Source: a bacterium | GTDB taxonomy: Bacteria > B130-G9 | DNA length: 30,453 bases | Direction of reading: 5' to 3' | Assembly (NCBI GenBank): GCA_035527515.1 | Contig: DATLAJ010000032.1 | Coordinates: 1-30,453 of the forward strand | Part shown: piece after piece, positions 15,900 through 24,133 of the stretch | Position numbering within the stretch: position 1 is the stretch's first letter | How the letters are laid out: each line of letters starts with the position of its first letter | Position numbers and translations under genes: made by a program | The notes under the pieces: generated by a model | Seen by the model: only the letters and a program-made list of their open reading frames with translations | The model's database searches: none | What the model was told of the DNA's origin: nothing

Positions 15900-16097
15900 A
15901 TGCCAAAATTGAAGACTTCAAGCGGAGCGAAGAAGCGATTCAAGGTTTCCGGTACGGGACGCATCATAAGGAACCACGCGAACAAAGGGCATCTTCTTAC
16001 GAAGAAGACACGAAGGCGAAAGAATAGGTTAGGCAAACCGGCCCTTGTTAGCGCTGCCGATCGCAAGCGTATCTCAAGGCTTTTGCCTTATTCGTGA
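15900..16097 (+). CDS. rpmI: 50S ribosomal protein L35
   Basis: A 65-residue, strongly basic protein of the large ribosomal subunit. [37 protein letters not shown] and a C-terminal [11 protein letters not shown] are the invariant L35 motifs, and the length is standard. ATG 15900 has AGGAGG at 15881-15886, a rather long 13 bases upstream; the N-terminus MPKLKT is family-typical, so the start is secure. It lies 121 bases after infC; that gap includes a weak GGCG/CGCC hairpin near 15787-15803 but no convincing terminator. It is probably cotranscribed with infC and rplT. Confidence 0.98.
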   Translation: MPKLKTSSGAKKRFKVSGTGRIIRNHANKGHLLTKKTRRRKNRLGKPALVSAADRKRISRLLPYS

Positions 16098-16113
16098 GAT
16101 ACTGCTAGTTCTT

Positions 16114-16171
16114 CCCCGATAAGGGGGACTTGCGGTCCGGACAATCTTGTATAGACTTAGGAAAAGTCTAT
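16114..16171 (+). promoter_or_regulatory. Stem-loops in the rpmI-rplT spacer (possible L20 control region)
   Basis: Two hairpins occupy the 110-base spacer. CCCC at 16114-16117 pairs with GGGG at 16123-16126 around GATAA. ATAGACTT at 16151-16158 pairs perfectly with AAGTCTAT at 16164-16171 around AGGAA. An 8-bp palindrome GTCCGGAC lies between them (16135-16142). L20 represses its own operon in E. coli and B. subtilis through RNA structures in this cluster; a link here is inference from position only. Confidence 0.4.
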
Positions 16172-16207
16172 GTATATCTTTGAGCATTGAGTAAGAGAGG
16201 ATAAACC

Positions 16208-16564
16208 ATGCCTAGAGCAAAGTTTTCGGTAGCGCGCAAGCGCCGCCACAAGAAGGTCCTCGCGATGGCCAAGGGCTACCGGGGCGGCCGCCGGAAGCTT
16301 TATAAATCTGCCAACGAGACGGTGCTTCGTGCTCTTGCGTTTTCATATAGGGACCGCCGGACGCGCAAGAGGGATTTCAGGCGGCTTTGGATACTACGCA
16401 TCAGCGCTGCGGCGAGGGCTCACGGGGTAAGATACAGTGAGTTCATTCATGGTCTCGGCGACAGGCAAGTTACGCTGAATCGGAAGGTTCTGTCGCAGAT
16501 CGCGATATTTGATCCGGCGGGTTTCGAGAAGTTAACCCAGTTTGTAGCTTCTAAAGAGGCATAA
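16208..16564 (+). CDS. rplT: 50S ribosomal protein L20
   Basis: A 118-residue basic protein that binds 23S rRNA early in large-subunit assembly and often represses its own operon. PRAKFSVARKRRHKKVL, AKGYRGGRRKLYKSANE, FSYRDRRTRKRDFRRLWI and SEFIHGL are the standard L20 motifs. The length is normal. ATG 16208 has AGAGGA a few bases upstream. The stop codon is separated by a single base from the GTG start of the following coiled-coil gene, so the ribosomal and division genes appear to form one transcript. Confidence 0.98.
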   Translation: MPRAKFSVARKRRHKKVLAMAKGYRGGRRKLYKSANETVLRALAFSYRDRRTRKRDFRRLWILRISAAARAHGVRYSEFIHGLGDRQVTLNRKVLSQIAIFDPAGFEKLTQFVASKEA

Positions 16565-16565
16565 A

Positions 16566-17081
16566 GTGATAGACCGTCCGGGTTTCGATAGGTTAGATGA
16601 TGAGTTGACAGGCAAGCCCAAGGGCTCGGAGCGGGCCAGTGATGATGAGCTGGTCGCGGCGCGGTTGGAACTGGAAGGTGAGCTGGAGTCGGACGAGCGT
16701 TTCGTGGACATGCTTGGCGATACATTGGATGCCGGCGCAGCGGACGAGATGCTGGGCAGGGAGTCTGTCGAGGCAGTTTCGGCTGGCGGGATTTCGGCGG
16801 CAGATGCTGAGCAGGCAGAGTCGCCGGATGTTCTGACGTCGTTTCTGGAGGTTGAACGCCGCATCAAGCAGTTGGTTGAGGAGAAGCGGCGGTTGATTAA
16901 GGAGCGAGATGGTCTTCAGGATGAGCTTGAGGAGACGATGCTCAAGATGACGCGTTCAGAAGAGAAGATAGGTGAGCTATTGTCGATAAAGGAGGAATAT
17001 AAGACATTTATAGACCAACAGGAAATGGTTCGGACAAAGGTCGAGGGTCTGCTGGTGCTTCTTGAGAGTGAGGAGGACTAG
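16566..17081 (+). CDS. Acidic coiled-coil protein, possible ZapB-like division factor
   Basis: A 171-residue soluble protein with no family I recognise with certainty. The first 90 residues are acidic and low in structure (Asp, Glu, Ala and Gly rich). From about 92 to 168 the chain is a continuous heptad-like coiled coil: EVERRIKQLVEEKRRLIKER, DELEETMLKMTRSEEKIGEL and so on, ending LLVLLESEED. It is sandwiched between rplT (1-base gap) and zapA (5-base gap). In several Gram-negative lineages a short ZapB-like coiled coil is encoded directly before zapA, so a role at the Z-ring is a reasonable guess from context. The acidic N-terminal half is longer than a typical ZapB. The start is GTG 16566 with AAGAGG in the end of rplT. 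Confidence 0.72.
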   Translation: MIDRPGFDRLDDELTGKPKGSERASDDELVAARLELEGELESDERFVDMLGDTLDAGAADEMLGRESVEAVSAGGISAADAEQAESPDVLTSFLEVERRIKQLVEEKRRLIKERDGLQDELEETMLKMTRSEEKIGELLSIKEEYKTFIDQQEMVRTKVEGLLVLLESEED

Positions 17082-17086
17082 GCCGA

Positions 17087-17398
17087 TTGAGCCAAGGGGC
17101 CGCGGGTTTGCTTGAGGAGAGCGATGCTCTCACAAACGAGGTAGAGGTGGAGCTTCTGGGCAAGCGATATACTTTCCGAAGTTCTTGCGGTAAGAACGAG
17201 GTGGAGAGGGTTGCCGGGCTTGTCAACAAGCTGGCGGGAGACTTGCGCGGGGTATTTCCATCAACGTCGAGTTCCAGGATATCTATGCTTGCAATGATGC
17301 AGCTTGGATATGAGCTTTTGCTGCTTCAGGATGAGTATCTGTCGCTAAAAGAGAGTTTTGAGCAAGAGGGCAAGCGGCTTCTGGGGTTGATAGAATGA
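17087..17398 (+). CDS. zapA: Cell division protein ZapA
   Basis: ZapA is a small FtsZ-binding protein that crosslinks protofilaments in the Z-ring. The 103-residue chain shows the family's N-terminal beta part (EVEVELLGKRYTFRSSCGKN), followed by VERVAGLVNKLAGDLR, the SSRISMLAMMQLGYELL helix and a C-terminal coiled coil (LQDEYLSLKESFEQEGKRLL). The length is normal. The start is TTG 17087, with AGGAGG at 17071-17076 inside the end of the preceding gene. The two genes are 5 bases apart and surely cotranscribed. Downstream lies the structured RNA and then rny. Confidence 0.87.
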   Translation: MSQGAAGLLEESDALTNEVEVELLGKRYTFRSSCGKNEVERVAGLVNKLAGDLRGVFPSTSSSRISMLAMMQLGYELLLLQDEYLSLKESFEQEGKRLLGLIE

Positions 17399-17450
17399 GG
17401 GCCAATAGTTCTTGTTAGTCGAGTTGAGACAAGCGAAGTAAAATGATGCA

Positions 17451-17700
17451 CAGACAGAGGGTGGATTCCTCCCAGTTTTGGTGGGCAGGCCGCATTCTGG
17501 TGCGTTTGTGATGGTGATAGGACATTTGAGGCAATTAGAGATTAGAGGGGCTTTCAATTCGGGCACGGTGAGCAAGCCATGCATTTCGCAGGGAAGCCTG
17601 AAGTGTCCGATGATTTCCCCACCTATACAGACTGGGTTCTCATTTTGCCCTGCCACACGGCGTTTCAGGGCGGCCGCCCACCATAATTCGCATCTTTGTA
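17451..17700 (+). ncRNA. ssrS: Structured RNA between zapA and rny, 6S-like candidate
   Basis: This part of the 440-base gene-free gap folds into one long rod. The outer stem pairs 17480-17493 (GGTGGGC-A-GGCCGC) with 17670-17682 (GCGGCC-GCCCACC), 13 pairs and one bulged A. A weaker extension pairs 17474-17479 with 17683-17688. An open bubble follows (17494-17519 and 17609-17669). The inner stem then pairs 17520-17527 (GGACATTT) with 17601-17608 (AAGTGTCC), and 17529-17532 with 17596-17599. Inside it GGCTT at 17549 pairs with AAGCC at 17574. Long closing stem, large central bubble and terminal arm are the hallmarks of 6S RNA, which binds RNA polymerase. In gammaproteobacteria ssrS also lies just after zapA. 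TAAAAT at 17439-17444 is a candidate -10 element. The ends are approximate, and the gene symbol is provisional. Confidence 0.5.
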
Positions 17701-17838
17701 TCTCACCCGACTGCTGAGGTTCTTAAGCTCCGAGATTCTGCGCACTTACCCGGCCTTTCAACGAGCATTTCCCTGCACTATTTGTACTTCGAGTTATGAC
17801 CATTAGACTGATGGTAATAGGGAAGGCAGGGGTTTAAG

Positions 17839-19392
17839 GTGAATTCAGTGGTTATTGCTGTGCTTGCAGTGGCTTGTCTTTCTGCCGGCTACTTGCTTAG
17901 AAAGCACTTGGTGGAGATAAAGTTCAAGCGAGCACAGGATCTTGCAGAAGAGATCGTAAAGGACGCCCAGGAGAAGGCGGAGACTGCCAAACGCGAATCG
18001 CAGTTGAAGAGCAAGGATGAGCTGTATCGGCTCAAGGAGGAGCTGGAGCGCGAGATGAAGGGCCAGGGGGAGAAGCTCCGTCAGTTTGAGATGAGGTTGC
18101 TGCAGAAGGAGGAGAGCCTGGACCGGCGGGTTGACAGTTTCGAGAGGAGGGAGCGTCTTTTGGCCAAGAAGGAGCGTGAGAATGCAGGTCGGGAGCGTGA
18201 GCTGAACCTTCTTAAAGAGAAACGGCGGGCACTATTGAAAGAGGCTCAACAGGAGGTTGTGCGAGTGGCTGGTCTCACCCGTAACGAGGCCCGGGACGCT
18301 CTTATGAGGGAAATGGTTGCGGATGCGAGCGAGCGGTCGGCCAGGGCAGTACGGGACATTGAGGCTGAGGCGCGTGAGCAGGCAGACAAGGTGTCTCGTG
18401 AGATCATCTCCACAGCCATTCAGCGTTGTGCCACCGAGTATGCGGCAGAGACGAGCGTGGCGGTTGTCTATCTTCCGAACGACGAGATGAAGGGGCGGAT
18501 AATCGGTCGCGAGGGCCGCAACATTCGTGCGCTTGAGCTCGCGACTGGGGTTGATCTGATAGTTGACGACACCCCGGAGGCAGTCATCGTTTCGTGTTTC
18601 GATGGCATCAAGCGGAAGATAGCGGAGGTGGCTCTTGACAGATTGATTGCCGACGGCCGGATACATCCTGCTCGAATAGAGGAGGTCGTGGGCAAGGTTC
18701 GCAAAGAGATCGATGCCAAGATAATCGAAGAAGGCGAGCAAGCTCTGTTTGAGGGGAGAGTCGGAAAAGTGCATCCTGAGCTTGTCAAGCTGCTCGGGCG
18801 CCTGAAGTACAGAACCAGCTACGGGCAGAACGTTCTGCAGCACTCAAAAGAGGTGGCGCATATAGCTGGGATAATGGCCAGCGAGCTCGGCGCAGACTCC
18901 CGGACTGCGCGTCGTTCAGGGCTTTTGCATGACATTGGGAAGGCAGTCGATCACGAGGTCGAGGGCACCCATGCTGAGATCGGGGCCAACTTAGCTCGCA
19001 AGTATGGCGAATCGGACGCCGTGGTTGAGGCTGTAGGAAGACATCACGACTCCGATCTTAGGGAGGCCCAGGTCGGCACCGTCCTTGTGCAGGCCGCAGA
19101 CGCCCTTTCCGCATCCAGGCCCGGGGCGAGGCGCGAGGTCTTGGAGAGCTACATCAAGCGCCTCGAGAAGCTGGAACAGATAGCGTCTTCGTTCAAGGGA
19201 GTGAATAAAACTTACGCTATTCAGGCCGGCAGAGAGATCAGGATTCTGGTCGATCAAGACCAGGTTCAGGACGACGGGGCGAGTTCGCTGGCCCGAGATG
19301 TGGCCGAGAAGATCGAGAATGAGCTGGAATATCCTGGGCAGATAAAGGTTACCGTCATAAGGGAGACTAGAGCTATAGATTACGCTAAATAG
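17839..19392 (+). CDS. rny: Ribonuclease Y
   Basis: A membrane-bound endoribonuclease that starts mRNA decay. The 517-residue chain has an N-terminal membrane helix (about 3-20, [17 protein letters not shown]) and a long charged coiled coil (about 30-190). Next comes a KH RNA-binding domain with the [15 protein letters not shown] loop, and an HD phosphohydrolase domain with [14 protein letters not shown] and GRHHD. The C-terminal conserved block ends [19 protein letters not shown], as in the family. The length is standard. The start is GTG 17839; GTG 17848 is an alternative. The gap from zapA is 440 bases and contains the RNA candidate, so rny may have its own promoter. A YmdB-type phosphoesterase gene follows, a pairing seen in many bacteria. 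Confidence 0.97.
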   Translation: MNSVVIAVLAVACLSAGYLLRKHLVEIKFKRAQDLAEEIVKDAQEKAETAKRESQLKSKDELYRLKEELEREMKGQGEKLRQFEMRLLQKEESLDRRVDSFERRERLLAKKERENAGRERELNLLKEKRRALLKEAQQEVVRVAGLTRNEARDALMREMVADASERSARAVRDIEAEAREQADKVSREIISTAIQRCATEYAAETSVAVVYLPNDEMKGRIIGREGRNIRALELATGVDLIVDDTPEAVIVSCFDGIKRKIAEVALDRLIADGRIHPARIEEVVGKVRKEIDAKIIEEGEQALFEGRVGKVHPELVKLLGRLKYRTSYGQNVLQHSKEVAHIAGIMASELGADSRTARRSGLLHDIGKAVDHEVEGTHAEIGANLARKYGESDAVVEAVGRHHDSDLREAQVGTVLVQAADALSASRPGARREVLESYIKRLEKLEQIASSFKGVNKTYAIQAGREIRILVDQDQVQDDGASSLARDVAEKIENELEYPGQIKVTVIRETRAIDYAK

Positions 19393-19606
19393 CTGCTCAC
19401 CGTTCGCTGAACGCTGCTTGAGGCCGCCAGTGTGTGGCTCATCCTCCGGCGGGCTGAGGCGTGGTGTGACTCGCGGGGCGTGGGCACTTGACGTGCGACT
19501 TTCTTGCATATTTGGGCATAGTAGCTGGCAAGATTGACGTCTTTTGATCTAGCCCCAGCAGTCTGATATGGCCTTTAGGTTCTGAACAGAAAGAAAAGGG
19601 GATATT

Positions 19607-20395
19607 TTGAGGGTCTTTTTTGTAGGGGACATCGTCGGGAAGAGCGGAAGAACAGTCCTGAAGAGGCAGCTCGATCAGCTGCTTCAGGACCTCACAATTG
19701 ATGTCTGCATAGCCAACGTCGAGAACGCCGCAGGAGGTTTTGGCCTCACGCCCGACGTCGCGCAGGAGATATTCGCAGCTGGCGTCGATGTGATGACCTC
19801 CGGCAACCATATATGGGACAAGAAGGAGGTCTTTGACTACTTCGAGCAGGAGCCTCGTTTGCTGCGGCCCGCCAATTACATCGACGAGCTGCCGGGCAGG
19901 GGCGTGTTCACGACCTCGGTTCTTTCCGGAGTGAAAATCACGATCGTCAACATCTCGGGTAGGGCGTTTCTCGACGCCATCGATTGCCCATTTCAGGCCA
20001 TCGACAGTATCCTCGCCAAAATCAATGATTCTCGCCGCATCTGCATAGTGGATTTTCACGCGGAGGCGACGGCGGAGAAGCTGGCGATGGCTTGGTATCT
20101 TGACGGGCGCGTTAGCGCGCTGCTCGGCACGCACACGCACGTTCAGACGGCTGACGAGCGCGTCCTGCCGCAGGGCACCGCTTACATAACTGACGTCGGG
20201 ATGACCGGCGCCTTCGACGGCGTCATCGGCTTTAGGCCGGAGGATTCGATCTTTCGATTTAAGACGGGCGTGTCTCGCTCGCTTCAGGTGGCCAAACAAA
20301 ACAAGGGAATCAACGCGGTAGTCCTATCCATAGACGAGGCGACAGGGAGGGCGATTTCGATAGAGAGATACTCATCCAAAGAGCAAGGGGAATGA
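19607..20395 (+). CDS. YmdB-family metallophosphoesterase (TIGR00282-like)
   Basis: A cytosolic two-metal phosphoesterase; B. subtilis YmdB hydrolyses 2',3'-cyclic nucleotides and affects biofilm and motility decisions. The 262-residue chain has the family motifs in order: FFVGDIVGKSGR (metal ligand D8), NVENAAGGFGLT, TSGNHIWDKKEV, LRPANY, IVDFHAEATAEKLA, LLGTHTHVQTADERVLP and YITDVGMTGAFDGVIG. The start is TTG 19607 with AAGGGG upstream at a good distance. It follows rny by 214 bases, a gap in which I see no gene, and precedes the secreted protease by only 3 bases, so those two are probably translated from one message. Confidence 0.95.
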   Translation: MRVFFVGDIVGKSGRTVLKRQLDQLLQDLTIDVCIANVENAAGGFGLTPDVAQEIFAAGVDVMTSGNHIWDKKEVFDYFEQEPRLLRPANYIDELPGRGVFTTSVLSGVKITIVNISGRAFLDAIDCPFQAIDSILAKINDSRRICIVDFHAEATAEKLAMAWYLDGRVSALLGTHTHVQTADERVLPQGTAYITDVGMTGAFDGVIGFRPEDSIFRFKTGVSRSLQVAKQNKGINAVVLSIDEATGRAISIERYSSKEQGE

Positions 20396-20398
20396 GAG

Positions 20399-22726
20399 AT
20401 GCGCTTAGTTCACGTGGTGTGCGGGGTCCTTATTATAGCGATGTGCGGCGTCGCTTTGGCGGACCATGCGACTGAAGGTTCTGAAAAGGACCTGTTCTCA
20501 CGGTGGGACGCGGTTGACCTCCAGTACTCGGTCTCCTTCAGCGATTATCACGCGAGCCGCGTTCGGTATGACACGGAGATTGGCTCTGTCCTGTCGTTTC
20601 CTTGCCCACTTGAGCAGAGCCGCGAGGGTCGCGTGGCGATCGTTGTCAACAGCAATCTCTACCCGCAGATCGAGGACCAGCTGGTCGTTTGGGCCTTGGA
20701 CATCAACGCTGACGGCTTTGACGTGCAGCTTGTGGATGCGACGTTCGAAACAGTTCAGGACCTTAGGGCCGCGCTGGCTTCAGCGTGGCAAAGCGATGAT
20801 GGCCTTGTGGGCTGCATATTGGTCGGCGACTTCCCAGTCCCATGGTACGCAATACTGGATGATGGTGAGGTAGTCGATGATTTCCCGTGCGACCTCTATT
20901 TCGAGGACCTCGACGGCGAGTTCATCGATTCTGATAGAGACGGGATGTTTGATGAGCATGTGAACGGGACCGGAGACACAGAGCCCGACATCTGGCTGGG
21001 GCGGCTTTTGGCCTCGCCCATGTCCGGAGACGAGGCGGAGCTCGTTCGTCGGTATCTTGAGCGAAACCACAGCTACCGCGTGGGCGAGATTGAGGCGCAT
21101 CATCGCGCGCTTCTTTTTATCGACAAGGACTGGACCGACCTTGCAGGCTACTGGGAGGATGCGGTCTCATGGCTTTACGATGATGTTACGGTAATTACGG
21201 ACGATGACAAGACGAACGCGGAGGAATACTCGAGGCGGCTTCGCGATGGTTACGAGTGGGTCGATGTGATGGTGCACTCTGGGCCGGATGCTCATTACTT
21301 CTCCTATGAAGACGTCTATTCTATGCTCTACAGCTCTGACCTTCAGGCCGCGACGATCAACTCGCTTTTCTTCGTACCATTCGCGTGTTCCAACTCACGC
21401 TACGTGGAGCCGGATTACATGGGCGGGTGGTATGTTTTTGGTGAGCATTCGCTTGGGTTATGCGTGATTGGCAGCACCAAGACAGGGTCGCTTTACTACG
21501 GCCAAGAGATGTACAAGAAGCTCTCAGAGGGCGAGTGCGTAGGTGAGGGCTTCAGGTCATGGTTTGCGGGTGTTGCGCCATACAGTGCGGACAACGTTAG
21601 CTGGTTCTACGGTCTGACGGTGCTGGGCGACCCGACGTTGCGGCCCAGGGACACCGCGCCTCCTCCAGCGCCGACGTGGTTTAGGTCGAAGGAGAGCGAC
21701 GACGCCACGGGGGTAGTCCTCAGCTGGGAGGCGCCTGATTCGGAGGACCTCGCCGGGTTCAAGCTCTATTACGACACTGAGGAGGTCTATCCGCCGTTTG
21801 ATGGCCAGGGTTTGCCTCAGGGCGATTCTCCGATAGATGTCGGTTTCGCCACCTCTTTCAGCATCAAGTACGCAGACATGGGACAGTTTGACACAATGGC
21901 CTGGGCGGTTACTTCCTACGATTTGCGGGGTAACGAGAGCGACTACTCGGAGGGTCTTGATACAGCGGGAGACCCCGCTCTGAACCCTCCGCACGTAAGC
22001 TGGGTCTTTTGGGACCCCGATTCTCAGGTTAGCTATGAGAACGGCGGCTACGTTATGCTTCGGGCCTACGTTGAGGACGATGAAGATTCGGCCGGCTCGC
22101 TTGACGTGGAGCTTTTGGTGGATGGCCAGCTGACTGGAATTGCGCTGCGTGACGACGGCACCAACGGCGATTCTGGCGCAGGAGACAGTTTTTACTCGAG
22201 AGCATTCGAGATACCTAAGGCCGCGTTGCCCTCGGGCAGATATCTTATCTCGATCGTGGCAACGGACAGCGACGGCAACCGCTCCAACGAGTGGCCGTAT
22301 CTAACGGTCTCCGAGCCAGGCGGCACTGGCGAAGCGAGAGCAGGCCGAAGGCCTCCTATTGCGAAGCTGCCAAACAATTGTGCTGAGGCCGTTTCCGGCG
22401 GCGGCGACGTCAGGCCCATCATCGTCAGCTCAGCAGTTGACTGCTCAGACTATTTTGGGAAGCAATACGTATCCATCTCGATGATGGTGTGCCACCCTGT
22501 GTCGAAGCAGAAGGTTGACCAACTGGAGCTTCTCTACAATCAGCAGCCGACAGGGATTTTCTTCGACAGGTATCCCGCCTATGACAGCCGAACCGAGGCA
22601 TATTTCTGGGCGTGGTTCTACGCCAGCGACTACGGGCTTACGCCGGGGGAATACCTGGTCGAGGCGCTTGCGACGGACACCGATGGCAACGCCTCTGACA
22701 TGTTCCCCTACTTCTGGGTCAAGTAG
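20399..22726 (+). CDS. Secreted C25 (gingipain-like) cysteine protease with Ig/FN3-like modules
   Basis: A 775-residue exported protein. Residues 1-21 form a Sec signal peptide ending in ALA-D. The next 400 residues look like a caspase-fold C25 peptidase. VAIVVNSNLY and LVGCILVGDFPVPWY are core strands. His293 or His299 in VHSGPDAHYF and Cys330 in FVPFACSNSRY are the likely catalytic pair, and GLTVLGDPTLRPRD closes the domain as in many C25 proteins. From about 420 an FN3-like module begins (APPPAPTWFRSKE, VLSWEAPDSEDLAGFKLYYD). Two Ig-like modules follow with repeated endings (IVATDSDGNRSNEWPYLTV and ALATDTDGNASDMFPYFWV). No recognisable Por-type sorting tail or LPXTG motif is present. An Asp-rich loop IDSDRDGMFDEHVNGTGDTE near 178-197 resembles Ca2+-binding type III repeats. 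The target is unknown. Confidence 0.75.
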   Translation: MRLVHVVCGVLIIAMCGVALADHATEGSEKDLFSRWDAVDLQYSVSFSDYHASRVRYDTEIGSVLSFPCPLEQSREGRVAIVVNSNLYPQIEDQLVVWALDINADGFDVQLVDATFETVQDLRAALASAWQSDDGLVGCILVGDFPVPWYAILDDGEVVDDFPCDLYFEDLDGEFIDSDRDGMFDEHVNGTGDTEPDIWLGRLLASPMSGDEAELVRRYLERNHSYRVGEIEAHHRALLFIDKDWTDLAGYWEDAVSWLYDDVTVITDDDKTNAEEYSRRLRDGYEWVDVMVHSGPDAHYFSYEDVYSMLYSSDLQAATINSLFFVPFACSNSRYVEPDYMGGWYVFGEHSLGLCVIGSTKTGSLYYGQEMYKKLSEGECVGEGFRSWFAGVAPYSADNVSWFYGLTVLGDPTLRPRDTAPPPAPTWFRSKESDDATGVVLSWEAPDSEDLAGFKLYYDTEEVYPPFDGQGLPQGDSPIDVGFATSFSIKYADMGQFDTMAWAVTSYDLRGNESDYSEGLDTAGDPALNPPHVSWVFWDPDSQVSYENGGYVMLRAYVEDDEDSAGSLDVELLVDGQLTGIALRDDGTNGDSGAGDSFYSRAFEIPKAALPSGRYLISIVATDSDGNRSNEWPYLTVSEPGGTGEARAGRRPPIAKLPNNCAEAVSGGGDVRPIIVSSAVDCSDYFGKQYVSISMMVCHPVSKQKVDQLELLYNQQPTGIFFDRYPAYDSRTEAYFWAWFYASDYGLTPGEYLVEALATDTDGNASDMFPYFWVK

Positions 22727-22822
22727 GAACCGCGGCTCTCGCCCGGATACATTTTTAACCCACCACGTGCAGCGGCACGCTCCGACTGGCTACTAAGCAC
22801 ACTCGAGCCCACAACTTGGAAC

Positions 22823-24088
22823 CTACGGCCGCTCCATGACCCCGCGTGGGTCAGTGATGACGCCCTTGAGGGCGCTTGCCGCAACAGTCGCCGGCGATGC
22901 GAGGTATATCTCGGCTGTGTTGCAGCCCATGCGACCCTTGAAGTTGCGATTCGCGGTGCTGATGCAGACTTCTCCCGGGGCAAGGACGCCCTCGTGTGCC
23001 CCCAGGCACGGGCCACACCCGGGGTTGAGAACAATCGCGCCGGCTTCCACCAGCGTCCCGATGTGACCCGCCTCGATAGCGTCGCGCAGTATCTTGCGCG
23101 AGGCAGGAAGCACTAGAAGCCGCGTGCCGGCCGCGACTTGTTTGCCCTTCAGTATTGAGGCCGCAACGGCAAGGTCCTCGAGCCTTCCGTTCGTGCACGT
23201 CCCGACCAGCGCCTGATCGATGCGAGTGCGCTTAAGCGCACCCACAGGGGTAACGTTGTCAACCGTGTGGGGGCATGCGACCTGGGGCTCGAGGCCGGAG
23301 ATGTCAATCTTGACAACCTGTCTGAAGTTGGCGCCAGGGTCAGAGAAGACTGGGGCAAACTCGCGACGCTGTCGCTCTGCCAGCCATTTACGCGTTGTGC
23401 CGTCTGGCGACACGTATGCGTTCTTGGCGCCCATCTCGGCGGCCATGTTGCACAGAACCATCCGATCCGCCATCGTCATGCCCGACACTGCCTCGCCGCA
23501 GAACTCGACCGCCTGGTAGCTCGCACCGTCGGCGCCCAGCGTCCCAATAATGTGAAGGGCTACGTCCTTCGCGCACACGGGCGGCGTCGAGGCGCCCGAG
23601 AGCTCGATCTTGATGGTGGGTGGGACCTTCAGCCAAATGCTCCCTGTCGCCCAGATGGCCGCCATCTCGCTCCTGCCGATGCCGGCCGAAAACGCGCCGA
23701 GCGCGCCATAGGTTGTCGTATGAGAGTCGCTGCCGAGGATGAGTGAGCCCGGGGTAGCAAAGCCCTGCTCGCAGAGAACCTGGTGGCAGATGCCGTGGCC
23801 GACATCGTAGAAGTTCTCGATCCCCTCTCTCGCCACGAACTCCCGTATGGTCTTGTGGTTCTGGGCGTGTTTCTCTGTGGCCGCCGGCACGCAGTGGTCG
23901 AGAATAATGATGACCCGCGCGGGGTCAAAGACGTGCTCACCGCCCATTCTCGTGAACGTCTCGGAGATAGCGGCCGCGTTATCGTGCGACATGAGTAGGT
24001 CAGGCGTGAGGGTAACGATCTGGCCGGGCGAAACCTGCTCGAGACCCGCCTTTCTCGCAAGCACCTTCTCAGAAAACGTCATCGCCAT
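22823..24088 (-). CDS. leuC: 3-isopropylmalate dehydratase / homoaconitase-family large subunit
   Basis: A 4Fe-4S hydro-lyase subunit of the aconitase superfamily that isomerises isopropylmalate (leucine synthesis) or a homologue such as homocitrate or methylmalate-type acids. The 421-residue length fits the archaeal-type or 'LeuC/HacA' branch. The cluster ligands are C298 (LVGTCTNGR), C358 and C361 (NPGCGPCLG). Other motifs are LDHCVPAATEKHAQ, GICHQVLCEQGF and GSDSHTTTYGALGAFSAGIG. The small (swivel) subunit leuD is not adjacent: downstream is the convergent protease gene and upstream is HtrA. The actual substrate is therefore uncertain and the symbol is by family. The start is ATG 24088 or 24082. 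The gene lies 45 bases after the htrA-like stop codon on the same strand. Confidence 0.88.
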   Translation of the reverse strand: MAMTFSEKVLARKAGLEQVSPGQIVTLTPDLLMSHDNAAAISETFTRMGGEHVFDPARVIIILDHCVPAATEKHAQNHKTIREFVAREGIENFYDVGHGICHQVLCEQGFATPGSLILGSDSHTTTYGALGAFSAGIGRSEMAAIWATGSIWLKVPPTIKIELSGASTPPVCAKDVALHIIGTLGADGASYQAVEFCGEAVSGMTMADRMVLCNMAAEMGAKNAYVSPDGTTRKWLAERQRREFAPVFSDPGANFRQVVKIDISGLEPQVACPHTVDNVTPVGALKRTRIDQALVGTCTNGRLEDLAVAASILKGKQVAAGTRLLVLPASRKILRDAIEAGHIGTLVEAGAIVLNPGCGPCLGAHEGVLAPGEVCISTANRNFKGRMGCNTAEIYLASPATVAASALKGVITDPRGVMERP

Positions 24089-24133
24089 GTTGTGCCGTCC
24101 CTATTTGGCTTAGAACTCACAGCGGCCGACCGG

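Noticed and set aside
19439-20299. 286-codon open frame on the minus strand over the YmdB gene
   Set aside because: It is fully antisense to a well-conserved phosphoesterase; such long shadows are expected in GC-rich genes.
22766-22779. Intrinsic terminator between the C25 protease and the leuC-family gene (CGTGC/GCACG hairpin)
   Set aside because: The stem is only 5 bp and has no T-run on either strand; evidence is too weak.
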